Shown here: positions 1 to 6,546 of the stretch, one piece after another | Position numbering within the stretch: the stretch's first letter is position 1 | Layout of the letters: each line of letters starts with the position of its first letter | Assembly: GCA_915275065.1 (NCBI GenBank) | Contig: CAJZGD010000062.1 | Coordinates: forward strand, 1-11,562 | DNA from: an uncultured Corynebacterium sp. | GTDB lineage: Bacteria; Actinomycetota; Actinomycetes; Mycobacteriales; Mycobacteriaceae | Length of the DNA: 11,562 nucleotides | Reading direction: 5' to 3' | Position numbers and translations under genes: made by a program | The notes under the pieces: generated by a model | Database searches by the model: none | What the model saw: only the letters and a program-made list of their open reading frames with translations | What the model was told of the DNA's origin: nothing

Positions 1-2
1 CC

Positions 3-68
3 ATAGCCCCAGGCGACAACGTTCCGGTAACCGACCCGTCGTACGCTCCAGTATATCGCAGACGCTAG
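3..68 (+). CDS. Possible C-terminal end of a plus-strand gene entering from the left
   Basis: Frame 3 is open from the window edge to a TAG at 66-68 and would encode about 21 residues ending in PSYAPVYRRR. The proline-rich, arginine-ended tail reads like a natural C-terminus, and codon choice is not obviously wrong. Frame 2 is also open to about 85, so frame 3 is not the only option. No convincing terminator follows: the imperfect CCTAGCC/GGCAGG pairing near 98-114 lacks a T-run. The product cannot be named. If real, this gene converges on the three paralogous minus-strand genes. Confidence 0.3.
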   Translation: MAPGDNVPVTDPSYAPVYRRR

Positions 69-138
69 AATTTATCACCAATTAGTGTGCAACAAACCTA
101 GCCAACAGGCAGGAAACTAAAGAAGCTCCATAGAGATG

Positions 139-567
139 TCACTGATAAATACATTGTGAGCTTTCTCGCCCGGAGGGAGTGACGATTATTCCCCGGGTAC
201 GGCTGGGGAAGAGTTCCGGGCATTCATCGTAACTGTCACTGAGCTCCAACAGGATAGCTGCTTCCCGGACGTTGTCACCCTCCTCATCCTCGGGGACAGT
301 CACAATGGTGGTGAAAATGAATACCGCGTATTCTTCCAGTTCTGCTTCGGTAAGGGTTTTTCCGTATCCAAAGGCCTGCGGCAGAAGTAAATCAAGAATT
401 GGTTGTGAATGCCCCATGCTATAAGCCTGCTCTGAGGCTAACACCACCTCATATTTTTCTCGCACTGCGTCTACTCGCTCCTGGTATCGTTTCTTTGCTT
501 CATTCAATGAGTCATAGCGACACAAAAACTTAGTGATGTAGCACCAGGTGTAGGATTCTTCAGTCAT
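139..567 (-). CDS. Hypothetical protein, copy 1 of a tandem paralogous family (142 aa)
   Basis: I do not recognise this family. It is the last gene of a three-gene minus-strand run of paralogs. All three share an N-terminal block of the form CYxTxFxxxYxxLxxAKxRYxER (here about residues 9-31). This is followed by a hydrophobic strand ending in SE (VVLASEQAY), a central IVTVPE-like strand, LLEL, then FPSRT and a TPSG motif near the C-terminus. No signal peptide or transmembrane segment is visible, and the protein is acidic and probably cytoplasmic. The ATG lies 6 bp after the stop of the preceding paralog, with GAGG overlapping that stop as ribosome binding site, so translation is probably coupled. 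The region is AT-richer than the ABC and gyrA genes, which fits accessory DNA. An immunity-type or other duplicated accessory role is only a guess from the tandem arrangement. Confidence 0.75.
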   Translation of the reverse strand: MTEESYTWCYITKFLCRYDSLNEAKKRYQERVDAVREKYEVVLASEQAYSMGHSQPILDLLLPQAFGYGKTLTEAELEEYAVFIFTTIVTVPEDEEGDNVREAAILLELSDSYDECPELFPSRTRGIIVTPSGRESSQCIYQ

Positions 568-573
568 GAAACC

Positions 574-981
574 TCAATTGTCGTGGGCTAATTGTTGGTG
601 GGGAAAGTCTGGGGTTTGGTTTCCTGAGGCGGATACCAGTGTGGCACTTGTGCGACTGGGGAATGTTGGTGATGACCCATCCGCGTAGTCTAGTTCCAGC
701 AGGTGAGTAACCGTGTGGGGGTTGGTGTCATTGGGAATGGTGATGATGGCGGTGAAGACGAATGCGGAGTATTCTTCTTCCCTGCATGTGGGCTCTGGGT
801 GGGAGGCAATAAGCTCGGCGAATAGTGGCGGGGTGGAGAGTTGGTAAGCATATTCGGATACGAGAACCACATCGTAGTCTTGTCTTACTTCGGTGATGCG
901 CTCGTGGTAGCGTCGTTTAGCTGCATGAAGCAGACCATATTGAGTGACGAAAATGGTGTAATAGCACCAGGATTGTGTCAT
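574..981 (-). CDS. Hypothetical protein, copy 2 of a tandem paralogous family (135 aa)
   Basis: This is the middle and shortest of three tandem paralogs, and its function is unknown. It keeps the family landmarks: WCYYTIFV at about residues 5-12, AAKRRYHER, the VVLVSEYAY strand, AFVFTAIITIP, LLELDY and FPSRT. The stretch between the SE strand and the IITIP strand is shorter than in its neighbours. Its C-terminus (TPDFPHQQLAHDN) has diverged completely. The ATG start at 981 has AAGGA about 5 nt upstream. It begins 15 bp after the stop of copy 3 and ends 6 bp before copy 1, which supports one transcript. No membrane segment or export signal is seen. Confidence 0.75.
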   Translation of the reverse strand: MTQSWCYYTIFVTQYGLLHAAKRRYHERITEVRQDYDVVLVSEYAYQLSTPPLFAELIASHPEPTCREEEYSAFVFTAIITIPNDTNPHTVTHLLELDYADGSSPTFPSRTSATLVSASGNQTPDFPHQQLAHDN

Positions 982-996
982 GACGATCCTTAATTT

Positions 997-1446
997 TTAT
1001 ACGTCTTCGCATTCGGGGTCTTCATAGCCCGAGGGTGTCATGTGGATGAGTCGGGTATGACTGGGAAAAACCGCTGGGAACTCGTGCACATAGTCCAGTT
1101 CTAGCAGGTTCATTACATAAAACCAGAGATCATCAATGCCGCTTTCGCTGCGTTCGGGAATGTTGACGATTGTGGTGAGAGCGAAGGTTGAGTAGTTTTT
1201 CTTTTCGGCTTCGGACGGGGGTTCGTCAAAACCGATGAGCTCCCCGAGAAGCGACTCAAACATGTAGTCAACATGCCCCAGGTCAAGGACTTGTTCTGAT
1301 GCGAAAATAATATCATAGCCGCATCGCGTTGTAGTGAATAACCGTTCCTGGTAGCGTTCTTTCGCCGCCGCGAGGGAATCGTAGTGACATACGAAAATGG
1401 TGATATAGCAGTAGGTATTGATTGGTATGGTGGGTTGGTTCAACAA
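997..1446 (-). CDS. Hypothetical protein, copy 3 of a tandem paralogous family (149 aa)
   Basis: This is the first gene of the three-paralog minus-strand run and the longest product. Family blocks seen are CYITIFVCHYDSL (about residues 13-25), AKERYQER, IIFASEQ, FALTTIVNIPE, LLELDYVHEFP, FPSHTR and MTPSG. The start is TTG at 1446: AAAGG sits 8 nt upstream and the conserved block begins shortly after, while no ATG or GTG is better placed. The C-terminus is short and acidic (PECEDV). The 248 bp upstream separates it from the divergent gene at 1695 and must hold its promoter; I cannot point to a convincing -35/-10 pair there. Function is unknown. Confidence 0.7.
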   Translation of the reverse strand: MLNQPTIPINTYCYITIFVCHYDSLAAAKERYQERLFTTTRCGYDIIFASEQVLDLGHVDYMFESLLGELIGFDEPPSEAEKKNYSTFALTTIVNIPERSESGIDDLWFYVMNLLELDYVHEFPAVFPSHTRLIHMTPSGYEDPECEDV

Positions 1447-1694
1447 TGGTTGTGCCTTTAAAATTCTGTGCTGATTTTAGGAGATACTACAGGTAGATGC
1501 TCAGCCACCGCGGGAATGCAGCATTCCTATTATGCCCAATTACATTCTTAGTCTTCCTTTGCTCCACTTCCCAATTTCTTCCCATGCCAACACCTATACC
1601 CACATGTTCATCAACATTTTCATGCGTATCCATAGAAGCTTATTCGGTGTCCCTACACATGGCTAGTCTTTGGGAGTAAGGAAAGGCAAGCTAG

Positions 1695-2402
1695 ATGGCA
1701 TGTATTTCCGATTTTTCATCTGCTAGTGCAGATAAGTTTTCCCAGCGACCAAATAGCCTTCCCATAAGGAAAACCATGGCATACTCAATACATCATTTTT
1801 TGCGAAAAACAACGGAAAAAACCAAGGCCTTGGACCAAATGGCTTCGTATATTCACCAAAACACCGACATGAAGGTCTATCTTTTCCTTAACCTGGACGA
1901 CTATGCGGATTTTGAAGCGCTCCAGGAACACTATCATGGGCGCATCAAATGGGTTGTTAATATTGTTGAAACGTGTCCTTTTGGGTTCCTGGAATCTTGT
2001 CCGTTTTATGGACTTGTGGAATTCGATGGGAAAGACGCCAATATTGATCCCGGCGGTGCATTTTACTCCACGCTTGCTTCCTTTGAAGGTACAGTCATAA
2101 TGGCCGATATAGTTGATTTCTCTGAGAAAGCCAAAGAGATTTTAGCCCCAAACGCTGCTGATTTCCCAGAATCTTTCGATGACTATTTACACCTGATTCA
2201 GGAGCAAGATGATGATCCAGATCCTATCGAAGCTGATTTACTAGCAGCTGGTGCGGCATTGGTTTATTCATTAGATCTTTCTGACACTGTATCTGGTGAT
2301 ACCCCAGGAGAACTCTTTCTTTCAGAACGCGTATGTATCGGTGACACACGTGGGGAAGCACTCATGTACCAGTTCTTCGATCCTAACAATGCCGACCAAT
2401 AA
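1695..2402 (+). CDS. Hypothetical acidic protein (235 aa, or 208 aa from the ATG at 1776)
   Basis: I do not recognise this protein. Two starts are possible. The ATG at 1695 follows AAGGAAAGG about 8 nt upstream. The ATG at 1776 (product MAYSIHHFLRK...) follows AAGGA with 5 nt spacing. The 27 residues between them are Ser/Pro/Lys-rich with no domain character, so the shorter form is at least as likely. The body has a central run of short hydrophobic strands (VYLFLNL, WVVNIVE, GTVIMADIVDF) and a strongly acidic C-terminal half (EQDDDPDPIEADL). No signal peptide or transmembrane helix is evident. It diverges from the three-paralog operon and is AT-richer than the neighbouring ABC genes, so it probably belongs to the same accessory block. 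It converges on the ABC pair; the 70-bp gap after its TAA holds no clear intrinsic terminator. Confidence 0.7.
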   Translation: MACISDFSSASADKFSQRPNSLPIRKTMAYSIHHFLRKTTEKTKALDQMASYIHQNTDMKVYLFLNLDDYADFEALQEHYHGRIKWVVNIVETCPFGFLESCPFYGLVEFDGKDANIDPGGAFYSTLASFEGTVIMADIVDFSEKAKEILAPNAADFPESFDDYLHLIQEQDDDPDPIEADLLAAGAALVYSLDLSDTVSGDTPGELFLSERVCIGDTRGEALMYQFFDPNNADQ

Positions 2403-2472
2403 TCACCTGTGTTGAATAATGGCGGTGAACTGCAGATTACGGGAATTTTCCACCCCCGAGCACACTTGCTAC

Positions 2473-4248
2473 CTAGTGCATCCCGGAAACTCCCGAAACC
2501 TCCTCCTTCTCTTGGTCTTCCCGATCCCGGTGCTGCAAATGGTAGAGGGCTCCCTGTTCGGCCAGCAGGTCGGCGGGGCTGCCTTGTTCCACGATTCGGC
2601 CCTGGTCCATGACCGCCACCCAGGTGGAGTCGGTGATATTGTCCAGGTCGTGGGCGATTTCAATGATGGTGGCATCCGGGTGGGCTGCGTGCAGCCGGCG
2701 GCGCACCTCAGCGGCGAGGGCGGGGTTGAGGTGGGCGGTGAACTCGTCAAGCACCAGCACCCGACCGCCCCGCAAGAGAGCTTGGGCCAGGGACAATCGT
2801 TGCCGTTGACCCCCGGAGAGCGCACTGCCGCCTTCCCCCACCGGGTCGGTCAGCTCTACTTCTTCGTCCAGGCAGGCCACCTGAAGGGCGGCCAACAGGT
2901 CGGCGTCGGAGGCTGCGGGCTGGGCCAGCCGGAGGTTGTCGGCCACGGTAGTGTTCATGGCCCGAATGTCTTGGGTGACTACCGCCACGGCGGCCCGGAG
3001 GGAGTCGAGGTCGTATTCCCGGTGGTCACGGCCGTCGATAAGCACAGCACCATTGTCAACGTCCCAATAGCGTAGTAGGAGTTTTGCCAGGGTTGATTTG
3101 CCGGAGCCGGTGGTGCCCACCACGGTCACCCATGCGCCGGCGGGCACGGCCAGGTTCACCCCTGTGACGACCGGCCGGGGGCTGCCCGCATAGGTGTAGG
3201 ACACGTCGCGCCATTCCACGCTCAGGCCGGGGCCGTGTGGCGCCAACTGGGCAGGCCCGGAGGCGGGGGCGAGTCCGGCGTGGGAGAGCATCCACACCCG
3301 GCGGGCAGCTGCGAGCGATTGGGAGAGATGATTGCCCAGGTCGGCGACCTCGTTTACCATGTCCCAGCAGCGGAGCACCGCAAACATGGCGGCCACGGTG
3401 ACAGGCAGGTTGTCGGTGGCTGGCAGCAGCATGAACAGCACCGCGAGTCGGGCGGCGGCCACCGCCCCGGTGCGGGCCCCTACCAGGGCGCTGCGGCGCA
3501 CATAGTCGTGTTGCAGGGGTATTTCTAATTCGGATAGTTCGCGGTGGCGTCGTTGTTCGGCGTCGTACCCGATGACTTCCGCGACGCCACCCACGGAGTC
3601 GGTGATGTGTTGGGCGAGGGCCCCGCGGCGGCCGGTGACGCGCACGGCAAACCGGTAGGCGCTGGTGTCAATGGTGATGAGGGTGACGATCAGCAGGATG
3701 ATGGCGGCGATGAGCCCCTGCCAGGGGGCGATGACGGCCACGCATGCGACCACGCAGGTGGGGACGATGATGGCGGATATGACGGGGGCGGTGGTGTGGG
3801 CGAAGAACACCTCGATTTGGCCGATGTCGCGGGTGAGTCGGGTGAGCATGTCGCCGCTGCCCACGGCCCGGTTTCCGGTGGCGGAAACAATGGCGGGGGC
3901 TTGGGGGTAAATGTCACGGAAGACCCGCACCCGAATGAGTTCGAGGGCCTTGAACGCAACGAGGTGTCCGAAATAATGTTCGAGATACCGGAGGAAGGCT
4001 TTAGCGAGGGCCGCGGCAATCATAAAGCCGATCACTGCCGGGATGCTGGGCGGGTTCACCCCGTTCCCACCGTCAACGGCCCCCATGGCGACGGCGTGCG
4101 CGACCAGTGCGTAGACGGGGACCACATAAAGGAGTATGCCAAGCACTTGGTTGGCGATGCGGCAGAGCGTGGAAACGCCCAGTGGGGCCAGGACCGGCCG
4201 GGTGATGCTAATAAGCCAGGTGACGAGTTGTTTAACGGTAGGTTCCAT
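2473..4248 (-). CDS. CydC-like ABC exporter subunit, fused permease/ATPase (591 aa)
   Basis: This is the second half-transporter of a heterodimeric ABC exporter in the cell membrane. Residues about 1-320 form the transmembrane domain and resemble CydC in the stretches RYLEHYFGHLVAFKAL and GDMLTRLTRDIGQIE. The C-terminal ATPase has Walker A GTTGSGKS (378-385), signature LSGGQ (477-481), Walker B ending D501-E502, and switch histidine H533. The D-loop after Walker B reads FTAHLN instead of the usual TSALD, so its aspartate is replaced by asparagine. The chosen ATG overlaps the end of the CydD-like gene by 17 bp. The same frame stays open upstream to 4932, but that part is antisense-frame noise inside the partner gene. 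There is no clear ribosome binding site, so coupling to the upstream gene is likely. CydDC proteins export reduced thiols (glutathione, cysteine) or handle heme; no cydAB is in view, so the substrate is unproven. Confidence 0.85.
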   Translation of the reverse strand: MEPTVKQLVTWLISITRPVLAPLGVSTLCRIANQVLGILLYVVPVYALVAHAVAMGAVDGGNGVNPPSIPAVIGFMIAAALAKAFLRYLEHYFGHLVAFKALELIRVRVFRDIYPQAPAIVSATGNRAVGSGDMLTRLTRDIGQIEVFFAHTTAPVISAIIVPTCVVACVAVIAPWQGLIAAIILLIVTLITIDTSAYRFAVRVTGRRGALAQHITDSVGGVAEVIGYDAEQRRHRELSELEIPLQHDYVRRSALVGARTGAVAAARLAVLFMLLPATDNLPVTVAAMFAVLRCWDMVNEVADLGNHLSQSLAAARRVWMLSHAGLAPASGPAQLAPHGPGLSVEWRDVSYTYAGSPRPVVTGVNLAVPAGAWVTVVGTTGSGKSTLAKLLLRYWDVDNGAVLIDGRDHREYDLDSLRAAVAVVTQDIRAMNTTVADNLRLAQPAASDADLLAALQVACLDEEVELTDPVGEGGSALSGGQRQRLSLAQALLRGGRVLVLDEFTAHLNPALAAEVRRRLHAAHPDATIIEIAHDLDNITDSTWVAVMDQGRIVEQGSPADLLAEQGALYHLQHRDREDQEKEEVSGVSGMH

Positions 4249-5863
4249 GGTGTTCTGCAAGGGTGTTGTCGGCGGTGAGGGTGCCGTTATTGACGGTGAT
4301 GATGCGGTCCATATGCCGCAGGGTGGTGGTGCGGTGGGTGACCATGATGAGGGTGTGGTCGCGGCCCAGGTCGTCGATGGCGGCAAGAATTTCGCGCTCG
4401 GACGCCAGGTCAACGTGGGAGGTGGGCTCATCAAGCAGGATGATGCGCCGCCCAGAAATAATCGCACGTGCAAGCGATATCCGTTGTGCTTGGCCCCCGG
4501 AGATGCCGAGGCCTTGCTCGCCAAGTTGGGTGTCGAGCCCGCTCGGCATGCGGCGAATCTCGTCGGCGACGCGGGCGCGTTCGAGCGCGGCCCACATGTC
4601 GGCCTCGGTGGCGTCGGGGCGGGCGATGCGCAGGTTGTCGGCGATGGTGCCAGTAAACAGCCAGGTGGTTTGCGCCACGCTTGCCGACGCCTCCCGCAGC
4701 GTGACCTGCCCGCTTCGGGGAATGAGGTCGCCACCCATGAGGGCCAGGAGGGTGGATTTGCCTTGGCCGCTCCGCCCGATGATCCCCACCCGCTCGCCGG
4801 GGGCGATGGTGAGGTTGATGTGGGAGAGCACATCCCGGTCGTCGTAGCCGAACGACAGGTCGGTGATGGACACCGCGGCCTCTTGGTGGGGGTCGATGGG
4901 AACGTCCCTGCGGCGAACCCGGCTGCGACCACGGAGGAAGCCGAAAATGCCGCGCTGGGCGCCCAGCCCGCTCATGCCCACATAGAAGAAGGCACCCACC
5001 TGGTCCATGGGTTCCAGAAGCAGAATGCTCAACCCCATGATGGCGATGGCCTGGCCGGTGGTGAGGGTGGTGCTGCTCAACACCAGGTAGGCGGTGGTGG
5101 TGACCACGGCCAGGTAGAAGGCGGCATCCATGACAAACAGGATGAGCTGGTTGCCCTTGAGGAGCCGCATGACGGCCTGCCGGTTGCGTTCCCCGGTGGC
5201 GGCCAGCTGGTCGGAGATTCGGCCGGCGGCACCCAATAATTGGAGGGTGCTGAGCGATTTCAGGGCATCCATGTAGTCGGCGGCCAGGGCCTTTCTGGCG
5301 TCCTGGGAGCCGGAGGACACCGTGGAAATGATCTTACGGAAGCCACAGATGAGGAATGGCACGATGACGAGCATGCCGAGCAGGATGAGGGCGATGCGCC
5401 CGGACATGGTGCCGATCACCCCCAGCACCACCAGGGGGGCGGTGAGGGAGGCAACGATTTGGCCGACGAATCCCACCCGGAGGGCCATCATTTTTTCGCT
5501 GGATTCGGTGGCAAGCGACACCACGGCCCCGGTGCTGTCCACCGGTCCGCTGGCGAAGACCGCATCAATGATGCGGTGCCGGATTCGGGATTCTTCGGCA
5601 ATATGGCCCCGGGCCACCACCATAGTGCGGATCATAATGGTGGTAAACGTGAGAATCACTCCCCACAGAATCAGCTCACTGCCACCCCCATCAATGACGG
5701 CCCCGGCCCCCATGATGGATAATGACATTCCCACGACGGAAAGCCAGGTCAAAAGCACCGAACAGGCAATGGTAAGCCGGGCTTGGGCACTGAGTCGATA
5801 GGGAGGTTTGGATTGCCTAACTTGCATAGTTTTTAATGATATCTGGCCGGCAACTACCCCCAC
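4232..5863 (-). CDS. CydD-like ABC exporter subunit, fused permease/ATPase (543 aa, or 531 aa from the ATG at 5827)
   Basis: This is the first half-transporter of the pair. The N-terminal ~320 residues hold about six hydrophobic spans and the CydD-type segment DALKSLSTLQLLGAAG. The ATPase domain shows an aromatic A-loop (FGYDD), Walker A GRSGQGKS (363-370), Q-loop Q398, signature ISGGQ (454-458), Walker B D478-E479, an intact D-loop (SHVD) and switch histidine H510, numbered from the GTG start. The GTG at 5863 and an in-frame ATG at 5827 (MQVRQSK) are both possible; neither has a good Shine-Dalgarno, and the ATG gives the more usual N-terminus. The pair should form one exporter with the partner at 2473-4248. 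About 15-30 bp upstream lies a half-site resembling a DtxR iron box, so iron control is conceivable. A siderophore- or heme-related exporter is the main alternative to a CydDC-type thiol exporter. Confidence 0.85.
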   Translation of the reverse strand: MGVVAGQISLKTMQVRQSKPPYRLSAQARLTIACSVLLTWLSVVGMSLSIMGAGAVIDGGGSELILWGVILTFTTIMIRTMVVARGHIAEESRIRHRIIDAVFASGPVDSTGAVVSLATESSEKMMALRVGFVGQIVASLTAPLVVLGVIGTMSGRIALILLGMLVIVPFLICGFRKIISTVSSGSQDARKALAADYMDALKSLSTLQLLGAAGRISDQLAATGERNRQAVMRLLKGNQLILFVMDAAFYLAVVTTTAYLVLSSTTLTTGQAIAIMGLSILLLEPMDQVGAFFYVGMSGLGAQRGIFGFLRGRSRVRRRDVPIDPHQEAAVSITDLSFGYDDRDVLSHINLTIAPGERVGIIGRSGQGKSTLLALMGGDLIPRSGQVTLREASASVAQTTWLFTGTIADNLRIARPDATEADMWAALERARVADEIRRMPSGLDTQLGEQGLGISGGQAQRISLARAIISGRRIILLDEPTSHVDLASEREILAAIDDLGRDHTLIMVTHRTTTLRHMDRIITVNNGTLTADNTLAEHHGTYR

Positions 5864-5910
5864 ACTTACCCCAACTTTAGGTTAACCACCCTCACCCCCC
5901 AATAGTTTTA

Positions 5911-5939
5911 GGGCCGTCAATCATTATGATTGACGGCCC
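5911..5939 (-). terminator. Hairpin terminator downstream of the tRNA genes
   Basis: A perfect 13-bp inverted repeat, GGGCCGTCAATCA and its complement, has a 3-nt loop and lies 6 nt past the 3' end of tRNA-Ala. The flanking bases are A/T-rich on both sides but have no long T-run, so it may be a weaker or bidirectional terminator. With no plus-strand gene feeding into it, ending the tRNA transcript on the minus strand is its most likely job. It also separates the tRNA unit from the ABC transporter genes. Confidence 0.65.
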
Positions 5940-5945
5940 TTATTG

Positions 5946-6018
5946 TGGAGCATAGGAGAATCGAACTCCTGACCTTCTGCTTGCAAAGCAGATGCTCTAC
6001 CAATTGAGCTAATGCCCC
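5946..6018 (-). tRNA. tRNA-Ala (anticodon TGC)
   Basis: The 73-nt gene folds as a complete cloverleaf. The acceptor GGGGCAT pairs with ATGCTCC, including the G3:U70 wobble that is the alanine identity element, with discriminator A. The D-loop, a TTCGATTC T-arm and the anticodon loop TTTGCAA on a TCTGC/GCAGA stem are all intact. CCA is not encoded. It lies 11 nt after tRNA-Ile and is probably co-transcribed with it, as in the ileT-alaT pair after gyrA in mycobacteria. Confidence 0.97.
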
Positions 6019-6029
6019 ATTTGTTCCAG

Positions 6030-6103
6030 TGGGCCTAGCAAGAATCGAACTTGCGACCTCATCGTTATCAGCGATGCGCTCTAACCGACTGAGCTATAGG
6101 CCC
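6030..6103 (-). tRNA. tRNA-Ile (anticodon GAT)
   Basis: The 74-nt gene has acceptor GGGCCTA paired with TAGGCCC, discriminator A, anticodon loop CTGATAA on a CATCG/CGATG stem, and a normal TTCGATTC T-arm. CCA is not encoded. It is followed 11 nt later by tRNA-Ala on the same strand and preceded by the DUF3566 gene about 100 bp upstream. Confidence 0.97.
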
Positions 6104-6119
6104 CGGGGAACGAGATAGA

Positions 6120-6149
6120 ACTTTACCCAGTATGACCGGGACTTGGCAA
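6120..6149 (-). promoter_or_regulatory. Candidate promoter for the tRNA-Ile/tRNA-Ala unit
   Basis: On the minus strand, TTGCCA (6149-6144) is separated by 18 bp from TAAAGT (6125-6120), which ends 16 bp before the tRNA-Ile 5' end. Spacing and hexamers are compatible with a housekeeping sigma promoter, and the gap of about 100 bp after the DUF3566 stop gives it room. Read-through from gyrA is the alternative. Confidence 0.4.
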
Positions 6150-6201
6150 ATCGCCTGCTCGGGACCTAGTTTCGCCTGCGTTATAGCGTCGTAAAGCTAT
6201 T

Positions 6202-6546
6202 TTACTCTGCTTCGTAGCGGAGTGTCACGCGAATACCGCCAAACAAATCCACCACTGCGTTATATAGCACCGCCGTCAGTGGGGCGAGTGCGGAGAAAAA
6301 GATGGCAAAAATAGCACCAATGAGTGCCACCAGGGACATCACCACGCCAAACGATAAGGTTTGGTCGCCACCCACGCCACCAATAACCTGATTGACCTGG
6401 TCCCACACCCCAAACGCCGCCATGCCTAAATAGAGCACCACAGCACAAATTATCCAGGCCGCCAGGCCGATGATAGAGAGCGAAAACGCCGTGCGGAACG
6501 CCGACATCGGGGCAATACGTTGCACCGTGTATTCACGAGTAGCCAT
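6202..6546 (-). CDS. DUF3566 family membrane protein (114 aa)
   Basis: This is a small membrane protein of the DUF3566 family, the actinobacterial family found directly after gyrA (Rv0007 in M. tuberculosis). Two hydrophobic spans are visible, at about residues 20-47 and 66-97. Between them lies a Gly/Asn-rich external or cytosolic loop (QVIGGVGGDQ). The C-terminal FGGIRVTLRYEAE is typical of the family, and the N-terminus is short and polar. Its ATG overlaps the gyrA TAA by one base (TAATG), so it is translated by coupling with gyrA. The family's molecular role is not established; the M. tuberculosis relative is longer, with a low-complexity N-terminus that is absent here. Confidence 0.9.
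   Translation of the reverse strand: MATREYTVQRIAPMSAFRTAFSLSIIGLAAWIICAVVLYLGMAAFGVWDQVNQVIGGVGGDQTLSFGVVMSLVALIGAIFAIFFSALAPLTAVLYNAVVDLFGGIRVTLRYEAE

Noticed and set aside
1497..1679. 60-codon plus-strand frame with a hydrophobic N-terminus before the 1695 gene
   Set aside because: Only a weak AGG precedes it, its composition is irregular, and it fills the divergent intergenic region that must hold promoters. A small secreted peptide cannot be excluded.
4249..4932. Upstream extension of the CydC-like reading frame giving an 819-residue protein
   Set aside because: The extra 228 codons lie inside the CydD-like gene in another frame and give Pro/Ser/Thr-rich sequence without domain character; the family-like sequence starts at the ATG at 4248.
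2419..5801. Long plus-strand open frames opposite the ABC genes
   Set aside because: They are Gly/His/Asp- or Arg/Ser/Met-rich products typical of the antisense of GC-rich genes, without ribosome binding sites or recognisable domains.
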